From Clostridia bacterium (GTDB lineage Bacteria; Bacillota; Clostridia; Oscillospirales; CAG-272), in NCBI GenBank assembly GCA_017451975.1, contig JAFTNI010000048.1:1-17779 (forward strand): a DNA stretch of 17,779 nucleotides. The letters run 5' to 3'. The notes under the pieces were generated by a model, which saw only the letters and a list, made by a program, of their open reading frames with translations, ran no database searches and had not been told where the DNA came from. Positions 7,856 through 12,795 of the stretch are shown one piece after another (positions within the stretch are counted from its first letter, which is position 1; each line of letters begins with the position of its first letter). Both the position numbers and the translations under genes were made by a program.

Positions 7856-8674
7856 ATGACTGCGCTTTATATTATACTCGGCGTGCTGGCTTTTTTCGTG
7901 CTTCTTTATATCTTCCTTGTTGCGCCAAGCGGCAGAAGGAAGAAAACGGCGGAATTTTTTGCTTTGCAAAATAAATATGCCCACCGCGGGCTTCACGGCG
8001 AGGGCGTGCCCGAAAACTCGCTTGCGGCTTTCGAACTTGCCTGCCGCGCGGGCTACGGCATAGAGCTTGACGTTCACGTAACGAAGGACGGCGAGCTTGC
8101 CGTTTTCCATGATGACACGCTTTCGCGTGTTTGCGGCGTGGAGGGCAAAACCGAAAGCAAAACCCTTGCCGAGCTGAAGGCGCTTAAGCTTTGCGGCACG
8201 GAGGAATGCATACCCTCCTTCCGCGAGGTGCTTGACCTCGTGGCTGGAAGAGTGCCGCTTGTGGTGGAAATCAAGGGCTCTAAAATAAAAGATGCCACGG
8301 TTTGCAAGCTTACGGCGGAAATGCTCGACGGCTACAACGGAGTTTACTGTATAGAGGCATTCAACCCCATGTACGTGCGCTGGTGGAAGAAAAACCGCAA
8401 GCACATTGTGCGCGGTCAGCTCGGCTGTAAAATGACAAAGGAAAGCTCGGGCATGGGCGAGCCCGTGAACTTCGTGCTTACGAATATGCTCCTGGGCTTC
8501 CTTGCACGCCCCGATTTTATTGCTTACGACCTGAACGAAAAGAAGAGATTTTCCTTCCGCTTTGCCCGCGCACTCGGCGGCTACCCCGTGGCGTGGACGG
8601 TGCGAACGGAAGAAAACCTCAAGGCAACCGAAAATTGCTTCAAGGGAATTATTTTTGAAAATATAAGACCTTAA
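7856..8674 (+). CDS. Membrane-anchored glycerophosphodiester phosphodiesterase
   Basis: A 272-residue GDPD-family enzyme, hydrolysing glycerophosphodiesters such as deacylated phospholipid head groups to glycerol 3-phosphate and an alcohol. One N-terminal hydrophobic segment (3-23) followed by SGRRKK predicts a membrane anchor. The TIM-barrel motifs are present: AHRGLHG (42-48, catalytic His43 and Arg44), PENS (52-55), GIELDVHVTKDGELAVFHDD (68-87, with metal ligands Glu70 and Asp72 and catalytic His85), VVEIKG (about residue 136), and a terminal VAWTVRTEENL. Length is normal for bacterial cytoplasm-facing GDPDs plus one anchor. GGAGG at 7843-7847 lies inside the end of the MFS gene, and the start abuts the MFS stop with no gap. 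The pairing suggests uptake or turnover of a phosphodiester or polyol, but that is inference. Confidence 0.92.
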   Translation: MTALYIILGVLAFFVLLYIFLVAPSGRRKKTAEFFALQNKYAHRGLHGEGVPENSLAAFELACRAGYGIELDVHVTKDGELAVFHDDTLSRVCGVEGKTESKTLAELKALKLCGTEECIPSFREVLDLVAGRVPLVVEIKGSKIKDATVCKLTAEMLDGYNGVYCIEAFNPMYVRWWKKNRKHIVRGQLGCKMTKESSGMGEPVNFVLTNMLLGFLARPDFIAYDLNEKKRFSFRFARALGGYPVAWTVRTEENLKATENCFKGIIFENIRP

Positions 8675-8679
8675 AAGGG

Positions 8680-8711
8680 AAGCGCACCTGCTTTTGGCGG
8701 GTGCGCTTTTT
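8680..8711 (+). terminator. Terminator of MFS/phosphodiesterase operon
   Basis: AAGCGCACC pairs with GGTGCGCTT (9 bp) around an 11-base loop, followed by TTT, right after the phosphodiesterase stop. Confidence 0.85.
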
Positions 8712-8718
8712 ATAATAG

Positions 8719-8745
8719 AAGCCGTAAGCTTTGGCTCTTTTTTTG
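8719..8745 (+). repeat. Short hairpin resembling the leader of the foldback repeat
   Basis: AAGCCGTAAGCTTTGG followed by a T-run. It matches the AAGCCGCAGGCTTTCGG hairpin that sits between terminator and foldback body in copies 1 and 2 at nearly every base, and stands in the same place, just after a gene terminator. No foldback body follows, so it may be a remnant of the element or simply a second terminator. Confidence 0.4.
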
Positions 8746-8771
8746 TGATTGGTAAATTTTATTATTTGATG

Positions 8772-8800
8772 TTGACAAGTCACAGATATCGTGATACAAT
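8772..8800 (+). promoter_or_regulatory. Promoter of ADP-ribosylglycohydrolase gene
   Basis: TTGACA (8772-8777), 17-nt spacer, TACAAT (8795-8800). The spacer contains the inverted repeat TCAC-7-GTGA (8780-8794), and the -35 region reads TGTTGACAAGTCACA, which resembles half of the MarR-type palindrome at 15331-15346. The resulting leader would be about 170 nt. A second possible -10, TATAAT at 8939-8944, lacks a good -35. Confidence 0.7.
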
Positions 8801-8806
8801 AAAGGC

Positions 8807-8975
8807 ATAATCATAAATATACATAATCTTACCAAAAACACTATTGAAATATGTGAAATTTTCACAATATAAATGCTGTGATTTGTAGCAAAAAGACGGA
8901 TTTTTTGGTTGATTAACTGAAATAATGTAATGTTTATGTATAATTTACTTGGAGTGGAAAAAAGGAGAAAAAATT
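8807..8975 (+). promoter_or_regulatory. Long 5' leader of ADP-ribosylglycohydrolase gene
   Basis: About 170 nt, very A/T rich, no reading frame with a ribosome site before the gene. It contains a perfect palindrome TGTGAAA-T-TTTCACA (8852-8866), bracketed by ACCAAAAA (8831-8838) and TTTTTGGT (8902-8909), which could close a long stem. No known riboswitch signature was recognised and no terminator lies within it. It may equally be a protein binding region. Confidence 0.4.
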
Positions 8976-10364
8976 ATGTCTTACCACAAACAGTACGATA
9001 TTACCCCCGATTTTGAGGAGCTCAGCTCGTGGGACACATATTGTAAACAGCTCGCAATCGAATATAAACAGTCTATAGAAGAGGGCCTTGATATTGAAAA
9101 ATACAAGGATATTTTCATGGCGGTTCATAACCTTGAACACGACCGCCACAAGGTAGACATCGCAAACGTGCTTTACGACATCATCAAGCACGCGCAAACG
9201 AGAGCCGATTTTAAATACAACGAGCCCTCCGCACTCGAAGAGATCAAGGCGCTTCGCAAGCCCTATGAATTCAAATCTGTTATGCCCAAGGATATGGACG
9301 CGCTTAAGGATAAAATTTCCGGCGCATGGTACGGCAGAATTTGCGGCTGCTTGCTTGGCAAAACGGTTGAAGGCATGAAGAGAAAAGAGCTCATTCCTTT
9401 CCTTAAGGAATCCGGTAACTACCCCATGCACCGTTATATTTACAGCACAGACGTACCCGAAAATACAGAAGAAAAATATGAATTCGACCTCAGATACAGA
9501 AAATATGCCGATACGGTTGATTGCGCACCGTGGGACGACGATACAAACTACGTTGTTATGGCGCAAATGCTCATCAAGAAAAACGGCAGAGATTTCACTC
9601 CCGAAGACGTTATGAAGCTTTGGGTTTCCTGCCAGCCCAAAACGTCCTACTGCACGGCAGAGCGCGTTTCCTACCTCAACTACCTCCGCGGTTACCACCC
9701 GCCCGTTTGCGCGGTTTACAAAAACCCCTACCGCGAATGGATCGGCGCGCAGATACGCGGCGACTACTTCGGCTACATCAACCCCGGCAATCCCGAGCTT
9801 GCAGCTGAAATGGCTTGGCGTGATGCTTCCATTTCCCACGTTAAAAACGGCATCTACGGCGAAATGCTCATAGCTGCTATGATCGCCGTTGCGGCAGTAA
9901 ACGATAATATCAAGGATATCATCTACGGCGGCCTTGCAGAAATTCCCGCAACTTCCCGCCTTTACGAAAGCATCATGACGCTTATCGGCAAATACGATGC
10001 AGGCGTTTCCAAGGAAGAAGCTTTCGATTGGATCAACGAAGAATGGGACGATGACGACGAACACGATTGGTGCCACACGATCTCCAACGCGCTTATCGTT
10101 GTTGCTTCGCTTCTCTACGGCGAAGGAGATTACGGCAAATCCATTTGCATGTCCGTTGACGTTGGCTTTGACACAGACTGCAACGGTGCGACGGTTGGCT
10201 CCATTCTCGGTATGCGCGGCGGCGAGGGCTGCATAGACGAATACTGGAAAGGGCCCACACACGGCATTCTCGACACAACTGTTGTAGGTGCGGAAAAATC
10301 GCCTATTGCAAAGCTTGTAGACAGAACTATGAAGCATATGCCCGAAGGACTTTACGAAGAATAA
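8976..10364 (+). CDS. ADP-ribosylglycohydrolase family protein
   Basis: A 462-residue, apparently cytoplasmic member of the ADP-ribosyl-glycohydrolase (DraG/ARH) fold, whose members remove ADP-ribose from proteins or nucleic acids or hydrolyse related N-glycosides using a binuclear metal site. The core starts near residue 105 with KDKISGAWYGRICGCLLGKT (111-130). The first metal motif is WDDDTNY (186-192), and the second is FDTDCNGATVGSILG (398-412, Asp399 and Asp401). Residues 1-100 form an extra, charged, mainly helical N-terminal region absent from minimal DraG proteins; 205-330 include YCTAERVSYLNYL and NPELAAEMAWRDA, typical of the larger family members. ATG chosen for AAGGAG 8 bases upstream; a TTG 27 bases earlier has no ribosome site. 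It is a single-gene unit with its own promoter and terminator; no ADP-ribosyltransferase gene is nearby, so the substrate is open. Confidence 0.9.
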   Translation: MSYHKQYDITPDFEELSSWDTYCKQLAIEYKQSIEEGLDIEKYKDIFMAVHNLEHDRHKVDIANVLYDIIKHAQTRADFKYNEPSALEEIKALRKPYEFKSVMPKDMDALKDKISGAWYGRICGCLLGKTVEGMKRKELIPFLKESGNYPMHRYIYSTDVPENTEEKYEFDLRYRKYADTVDCAPWDDDTNYVVMAQMLIKKNGRDFTPEDVMKLWVSCQPKTSYCTAERVSYLNYLRGYHPPVCAVYKNPYREWIGAQIRGDYFGYINPGNPELAAEMAWRDASISHVKNGIYGEMLIAAMIAVAAVNDNIKDIIYGGLAEIPATSRLYESIMTLIGKYDAGVSKEEAFDWINEEWDDDDEHDWCHTISNALIVVASLLYGEGDYGKSICMSVDVGFDTDCNGATVGSILGMRGGEGCIDEYWKGPTHGILDTTVVGAEKSPIAKLVDRTMKHMPEGLYEE

Positions 10365-10410
10365 AGATAAAAAGAAAATCGCGGAACTCGCGATTTTCTT
10401 TTTTATCTTT
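10363..10410 (+). terminator. Terminator of ADP-ribosylglycohydrolase gene
   Basis: A very long stem of about 21 bp with minor mismatches (AAAGATAAAAAGAAAATCGCG against CGCGATTTTC, T-run, ATCTTT) with a GAACT loop. It overlaps the stop codon and ends in T-rich sequence. A second hairpin, AAAAATCGC-cttc-GCGATTTTT (10438-10459), follows, occupying the place of the small second hairpin in repeat copies 1 and 2. Confidence 0.85.
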
Positions 10411-10473
10411 ATTCAACTATATTTGCTTTTAAGGAACAAAAATCGCCTTCGCGATTTTTGAAATTATTATATC

Positions 10474-10674
10474 CCTCTTTTTCTTGTTTAAAGAAAAAGA
10501 GGCAAAAAGAAGAAAAAAACGTGCCGTTTTATCGCTTTGTCATTTCTGCTTTATGCTAAAACTTCTTGCGCCTCCCCAAGTTGAAATTTTACGGTTAAAT
10601 GCCGTAAAATTTACTCGGAACCACGGCGCATTTTCACAGTTTGCAGATTTTTTCTCTCAAAGAGAAAAAGTTGG
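10474..10674 (+). repeat. Foldback repeat, copy 3 (internally deleted, diverged)
   Basis: Starts with a perfect hairpin CCTCTTTTTCTT-gttta-AAGAAAAAGAGG (10474-10502), continues with AACGTGCCGTTTTATCGCT, TCATTTCTGCTTTATGCTA and AAAACTTCTT as in copies 1 and 2, then ACTCGGAACCACGGCG, and jumps from TTTGCAGA straight to the common right end TTTTTCTCTCAAAGAGAAAA. About 200 internal bases are missing. The hairpin that in copies 1 and 2 is ATTTTTGC / GCAAAAAT is here AAATTTTACGG / CCGTAAAATTT (10584-10612), a different sequence but a perfect 11-bp stem. Like copies 1 and 2 it follows a plus-strand gene's terminator and faces a minus-strand gene end. Confidence 0.8.
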
Positions 10675-10710
10675 CCTATCTTAAAGTGCGGAGCACTTTT
10701 CAAAATTAAA

Positions 10711-10746
10711 AAAAGCCTTATCAAAATGCGTTTTGATAAGGCTTTT
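10711..10746 (-). terminator. Terminator of XRE regulator gene
   Basis: Perfect 16-bp stem AAAAGCCTTATCAAAA / TTTTGATAAGGCTTTT with a 4-base loop, T-run on the minus strand, overlapping the last bases of the regulator's stop codon. A smaller hairpin, AAAGTGC-gga-GCACTTT (about 10683-10699), lies beside it. Confidence 0.9.
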
Positions 10747-10975
10747 ATTTCGGGTATTTCGGGGAAAAATCTTTTCCCGTTATGAGATAATCTATGGAAA
10801 CGTCGAAGTATTCAGACATAAGCACGAGCATTTGAAGGTCGGGGCTCCTTTTGCCGTTTTCGTAGTATGAAAGCGCTTCGCGGCTTATATTAAGGTCCAT
10901 GGCTACTTTAAGCTGTGTATAACCTTTTTTTATCCTTATTTCGCGCAAACCGCACATACAAGTGATTTTTTCCAT
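10745..10975 (-). CDS. XRE-family transcriptional regulator (small)
   Basis: A 76-residue protein that is almost only a Cro/CI-type helix-turn-helix domain (residues 9-66): LREIRIKKGYTQLKVAMDLN, then ISREALSYYENGKRSPDL, then MLVLMSEYFDVSIDYLITGK, the classic order of the HTH_3 fold with the YENGKRxPD turn and the DYLIxG end. It would bind DNA as a dimer. No C-terminal sensing domain follows, only FSPKYPK; the N-terminus has a Cys-Met-Cys. No toxin or peptidase partner is next to it. It is transcribed divergently from the promoter at 11018-11046, with which its own putative promoter shares the -35 area, so that promoter and itself are its most likely targets. The ATG has only a weak G-rich site upstream; an internal ATG six codons later is no better. 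Confidence 0.88.
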   Translation of the reverse strand: MEKITCMCGLREIRIKKGYTQLKVAMDLNISREALSYYENGKRSPDLQMLVLMSEYFDVSIDYLITGKDFSPKYPK

Positions 10976-10996
10976 TCGCCGACCCCGATACTTTTT

Positions 10997-11024
10997 TTAA
11001 TATTAAAAAATTTACTCTTGACAA
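10997..11024 (-). promoter_or_regulatory. Putative promoter of XRE regulator
   Basis: Read on the minus strand: TTGTCA (11024-11019), 16-nt spacer, TATTAA (11002-10997). Its -35 coincides with the -35 of the divergent plus-strand promoter, so the two are back to back and should compete or be co-regulated. Confidence 0.5.
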
Positions 11025-11046
11025 TATTGTAACTTTATGTTATGAT
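11018..11046 (+). promoter_or_regulatory. Strong promoter divergent from XRE gene, with palindrome
   Basis: TTGACA (11018-11023), 17-nt spacer, TATGAT (11041-11046). A perfect palindrome ACAATATTGT (11021-11030) straddles the end of the -35 and the spacer, and TGTAAC recurs at 11029 and 11052; both could be binding sites of the adjacent XRE protein. The next gene is more than 250 bases away and has its own promoter. Confidence 0.75.
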
Positions 11047-11052
11047 TTTTAT

Positions 11053-11228
11053 GTAACGATTTGTCACAAATGCACGAAAAGTGGAAAAAAATAGATAATA
11101 TACCATAAAAACCATTTTATCCAAAAAGCGGAAAATGCTTTTTCGGAATTTTAATTTGCTAATTCCCTAAAATAACCTCAAATAAAAGAAAAAACGAAGT
11201 GCACAAAAATGCCTTCGTTTTTTCTTTT
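11053..11228 (+). ncRNA. Candidate small RNA of about 175 nt, unknown family
   Basis: A near-consensus promoter at one end and a strong terminator at the other delimit a transcript with no convincing ORF; the longest ATG-initiated frames are about 12 and 6 codons and lack ribosome sites. Predicted hairpins by eye: ATTTG-tca-CAAAT (11059-11071), AAAAAGC / GCTTTTT (11123-11143), GGAATT / AATTCC (11145-11166) and the terminator stem. No SAM riboswitch, T-box or cobalamin-riboswitch core was recognisable. Alternative: it is an attenuator leader for metF, but metF has its own promoter behind the terminator. Confidence 0.45.
11184..11228 (+). terminator. Terminator between XRE-divergent promoter and metF
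   Basis: A 16-bp stem (AAAAGAAAAAACGAAG against CTTCGTTTTTTCTTTT) plus a possible GC/GC pair, with T-rich 3' arm. It stands 8 bases before the -35 of the metF promoter. Confidence 0.85.
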
Positions 11229-11235
11229 AAAACGG

Positions 11236-11264
11236 TTGCATATTTGAGAAAAAAGTATTATACT
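11236..11264 (+). promoter_or_regulatory. Promoter of metF-metH operon
   Basis: TTGCAT (11236-11241), 17-nt spacer, TATACT (11259-11264). The leader to the metF ATG is only about 30 nt, too short for a methionine or cobalamin riboswitch, so control by such an RNA is unlikely from this promoter. Confidence 0.75.
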
Positions 11265-11302
11265 TAAAAAATAATAAACATGTTGTAAAGATGGTGATAA
11301 AA

Positions 11303-11641
11303 ATGAAACTTACCGAAATACTGAAAAGCGAAAAGCTTTCGCTTTCTTTTGAGGTTTTCCCGCCCAAAACAGATGCAAACTTTGAAAGTGTTAAAACTGC
11401 CGTGCGCGAAATTGCCACACTCAAGCCCGCTTTTATGAGCGTTACATACGGCGCAGGCGGCGGCACTAGCAAATATACGCTCGATATTGCAAAAGAGATA
11501 AAAGAGAAGCACGGCGTTTCCACGCTTGCGCACCTTACCTGCGTTTCCTCTACGAAGGAAACGGTGCGCGCACGCATTGCCGACCTTAAAGCGGCAGGCA
11601 TTGAAAACGTAATGGCGCTTCGCGGCGACCTCACGCCCTAA
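11303..11641 (+). CDS. metF: 5,10-methylenetetrahydrofolate reductase, N-terminal part (in-frame stop)
   Basis: MetF reduces 5,10-methylene-THF to 5-methyl-THF, the methyl donor for MetH. The first 112 codons encode the start of the FAD-binding TIM barrel: LSLSFEVFPPKT (12-23, carrying the catalytic Glu17 equivalent), AFMSVTYGAGG (43-53), LAHLTCVS (75-82) and NVMALRGDL (102-110). Then a TAA at 11639-11641 interrupts the gene; the same frame continues directly with the rest of MetF. Both parts together are 291 codons including stops, the usual MetF length, with nothing missing, so the break is a single sense-to-stop change rather than a frameshift. It may be a real mutation, a sequencing or assembly error, read-through, or a split protein. 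Start ATG is preferred to one four codons earlier because GGTGAT lies just before it. Confidence 0.85.
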   Translation: MKLTEILKSEKLSLSFEVFPPKTDANFESVKTAVREIATLKPAFMSVTYGAGGGTSKYTLDIAKEIKEKHGVSTLAHLTCVSSTKETVRARIADLKAAGIENVMALRGDLTP

Positions 11642-12175
11642 ATGGAGGGCAAGGACAGAAGCGCATGGGCATACCGCCACGCAAGCGAGCTTGTTGCCGA
11701 GCTTCGCGGCGAGGGCTTCTGCATAGGCGGTGCGTGCTACCCCGAGGTACACCCCGAAAGCATTAACCAAAAGGACGATATAAAATACCTGAAGGAAAAG
11801 GTAGACGCGGGCTGTGAATTTCTTACCACGCAGATGTTTTTCGATAATAATCTGCTTTACAATTTCCTTTATAAAATACGCGAGGCGGGAATAACCGTGC
11901 CAGTTGTGGCGGGCATCATGCCCATAACGAACGCAAAGCAGGTTGAAAGAGCCATAAAGCTTTCGGGCTCGTTTATGCCGCAGAGGTTCAAAAGCATTGT
12001 GGATAAATTCGGCTCTGACCCCGCGGCAATGAAGCAGGCGGGCATAGCCTACGCTACAGACCAGATAATAGACCTTTTTGCAAACAACGTAACGAATGTG
12101 CACGTTTACTCTATGAACAAGCCCGACGTTGCCTTCAAGGTTCAGGAAAACCTTTCGGATATTCTTGGCAAATGA
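11642..12175 (+). CDS. metF: 5,10-methylenetetrahydrofolate reductase, C-terminal part
   Basis: Continues the MetF barrel in the same frame, beginning with ATG right after the TAA. Visible family features: YRHASELVAELR (FAD region), FCIGGACYPEVHPES (substrate and FAD contacts), LKEKVDAGCEFLTTQMFFDN (the conserved TQ-x-FFD), VVAGIMPITN, and a terminal NVHVYSMNKPD. At 177 residues it lacks the first four strands of the barrel and cannot be an active reductase alone. No Shine-Dalgarno precedes its ATG, so independent translation would need reinitiation from the adjacent stop. Its TGA overlaps the next start (ATGA), so it is coupled to the MetH activation gene. The surviving intact frame and downstream coupling argue against an old pseudogene. 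Confidence 0.85.
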   Translation: MEGKDRSAWAYRHASELVAELRGEGFCIGGACYPEVHPESINQKDDIKYLKEKVDAGCEFLTTQMFFDNNLLYNFLYKIREAGITVPVVAGIMPITNAKQVERAIKLSGSFMPQRFKSIVDKFGSDPAAMKQAGIAYATDQIIDLFANNVTNVHVYSMNKPDVAFKVQENLSDILGK

Positions 12176-12780
12176 CGGGTGCTGTTTTCGTTAGAAATTA
12201 CGCTGCGCCAGAGTGGGACAGGCGCGAAATACTGCGCTACTCCTCCTGCGGCGAAGCGAGCGCAGAGGTAGAAGCACTGCTGGAAGAATGTATTGCCGAA
12301 AGCACAAAAGCACTTTCATATAAGGTTTGCTTTGCGCACTTTCCCGTAAATATATATGGCGAGGAAATTGACCTGGGCTTTGCGCGTGTAAAAAGCGCAG
12401 CTCTTTGCAAAAACCTTGCTTCTTGCCGCTATGCTGCGGTGTTTGCCGCCACGGTGGGACTGGGTATAGACAGGCTTGCCATGCGCTATGCGCGCACGTC
12501 GCCCGCAAAGGCGCTTATGTTCGATGCCATCGGCTCTGAAAGGGTAGAGGCGCTTTGCGATGCCTTCAACGCAGAAATAAAAGCGGAGGCGGCAAAGGAG
12601 GGCGGCTTTACGCGCCCACGCTTCAGCCCCGGCTACGGCGACCTGCCGCTTGCTTTGCAAAAGGAGATTTTCCGCGTGCTTTCGCCCGAAAAATATATAG
12701 GCGCGAGCTTGCGCGAAAGCCTTATTATTTCGCCTGCAAAATCTGTTACGGCGATAATCGGCATAGGCAAAAATAATTGA
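12172..12780 (+). CDS. Stand-alone methionine synthase reactivation domain protein
   Basis: A 202-residue protein matching the vitamin-B12-dependent methionine synthase activation domain, which binds S-adenosylmethionine and methylates cob(II)alamin during reductive rescue of MetH. Seen: AVFAATVGLGIDRLAMRYA (89-107), KALMFDAIGSERVEAL (113-128), the SAM-binding signature PRFSPGYGDLPL (149-160), and the end SLRESLIISPAKSVTAIIGI (179-198). In many bacteria this is the C-terminal domain of MetH; here it is a separate gene, four bases overlapping metF and about 15 bases before metH, whose product lacks it. It presumably acts in trans on that MetH. There is little of the helical insertion seen in the E. 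coli domain, as in other stand-alone clostridial versions. Confidence 0.9.
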   Translation: MTGAVFVRNYAAPEWDRREILRYSSCGEASAEVEALLEECIAESTKALSYKVCFAHFPVNIYGEEIDLGFARVKSAALCKNLASCRYAAVFAATVGLGIDRLAMRYARTSPAKALMFDAIGSERVEALCDAFNAEIKAEAAKEGGFTRPRFSPGYGDLPLALQKEIFRVLSPEKYIGASLRESLIISPAKSVTAIIGIGKNN

Positions 12781-12795
12781 TTTTTGGTGATTGAA

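Noticed and set aside
6281..8404. 707-codon open frame antisense to the MFS and phosphodiesterase genes; similar long antisense frames at 745-2538, 8934-10337, 12316-13716 and 15767-17170
   Set aside because: They are shadows of well-supported genes on the other strand, caused by codon bias; their peptides are rich in His, Arg, Cys and Phe with no recognisable domain.
10745..10975. XRE gene as antitoxin of a toxin-antitoxin pair
   Set aside because: No small partner gene overlaps or abuts it; the downstream side is its own terminator and a repeat, the upstream side is non-coding.
11053..11228. 6S RNA or another standard housekeeping RNA
   Set aside because: The region forms several small separate hairpins rather than a long rod with a central bubble, and I recognise no signature of SRP RNA, RNase P or tmRNA.
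11047..11302. SAM riboswitch, T-box or cobalamin riboswitch ahead of metF
   Set aside because: None of the conserved cores was found by eye, and the promoter nearest metF leaves only about 30 nt of leader.
11639..11641. TAA in metF read as evidence of a reassigned stop codon
   Set aside because: Other genes in the window (hydrogenase, sigma factor, MFS, phosphodiesterase, glycohydrolase) end at TAA with terminators or the next start immediately behind, so TAA is a normal stop here.
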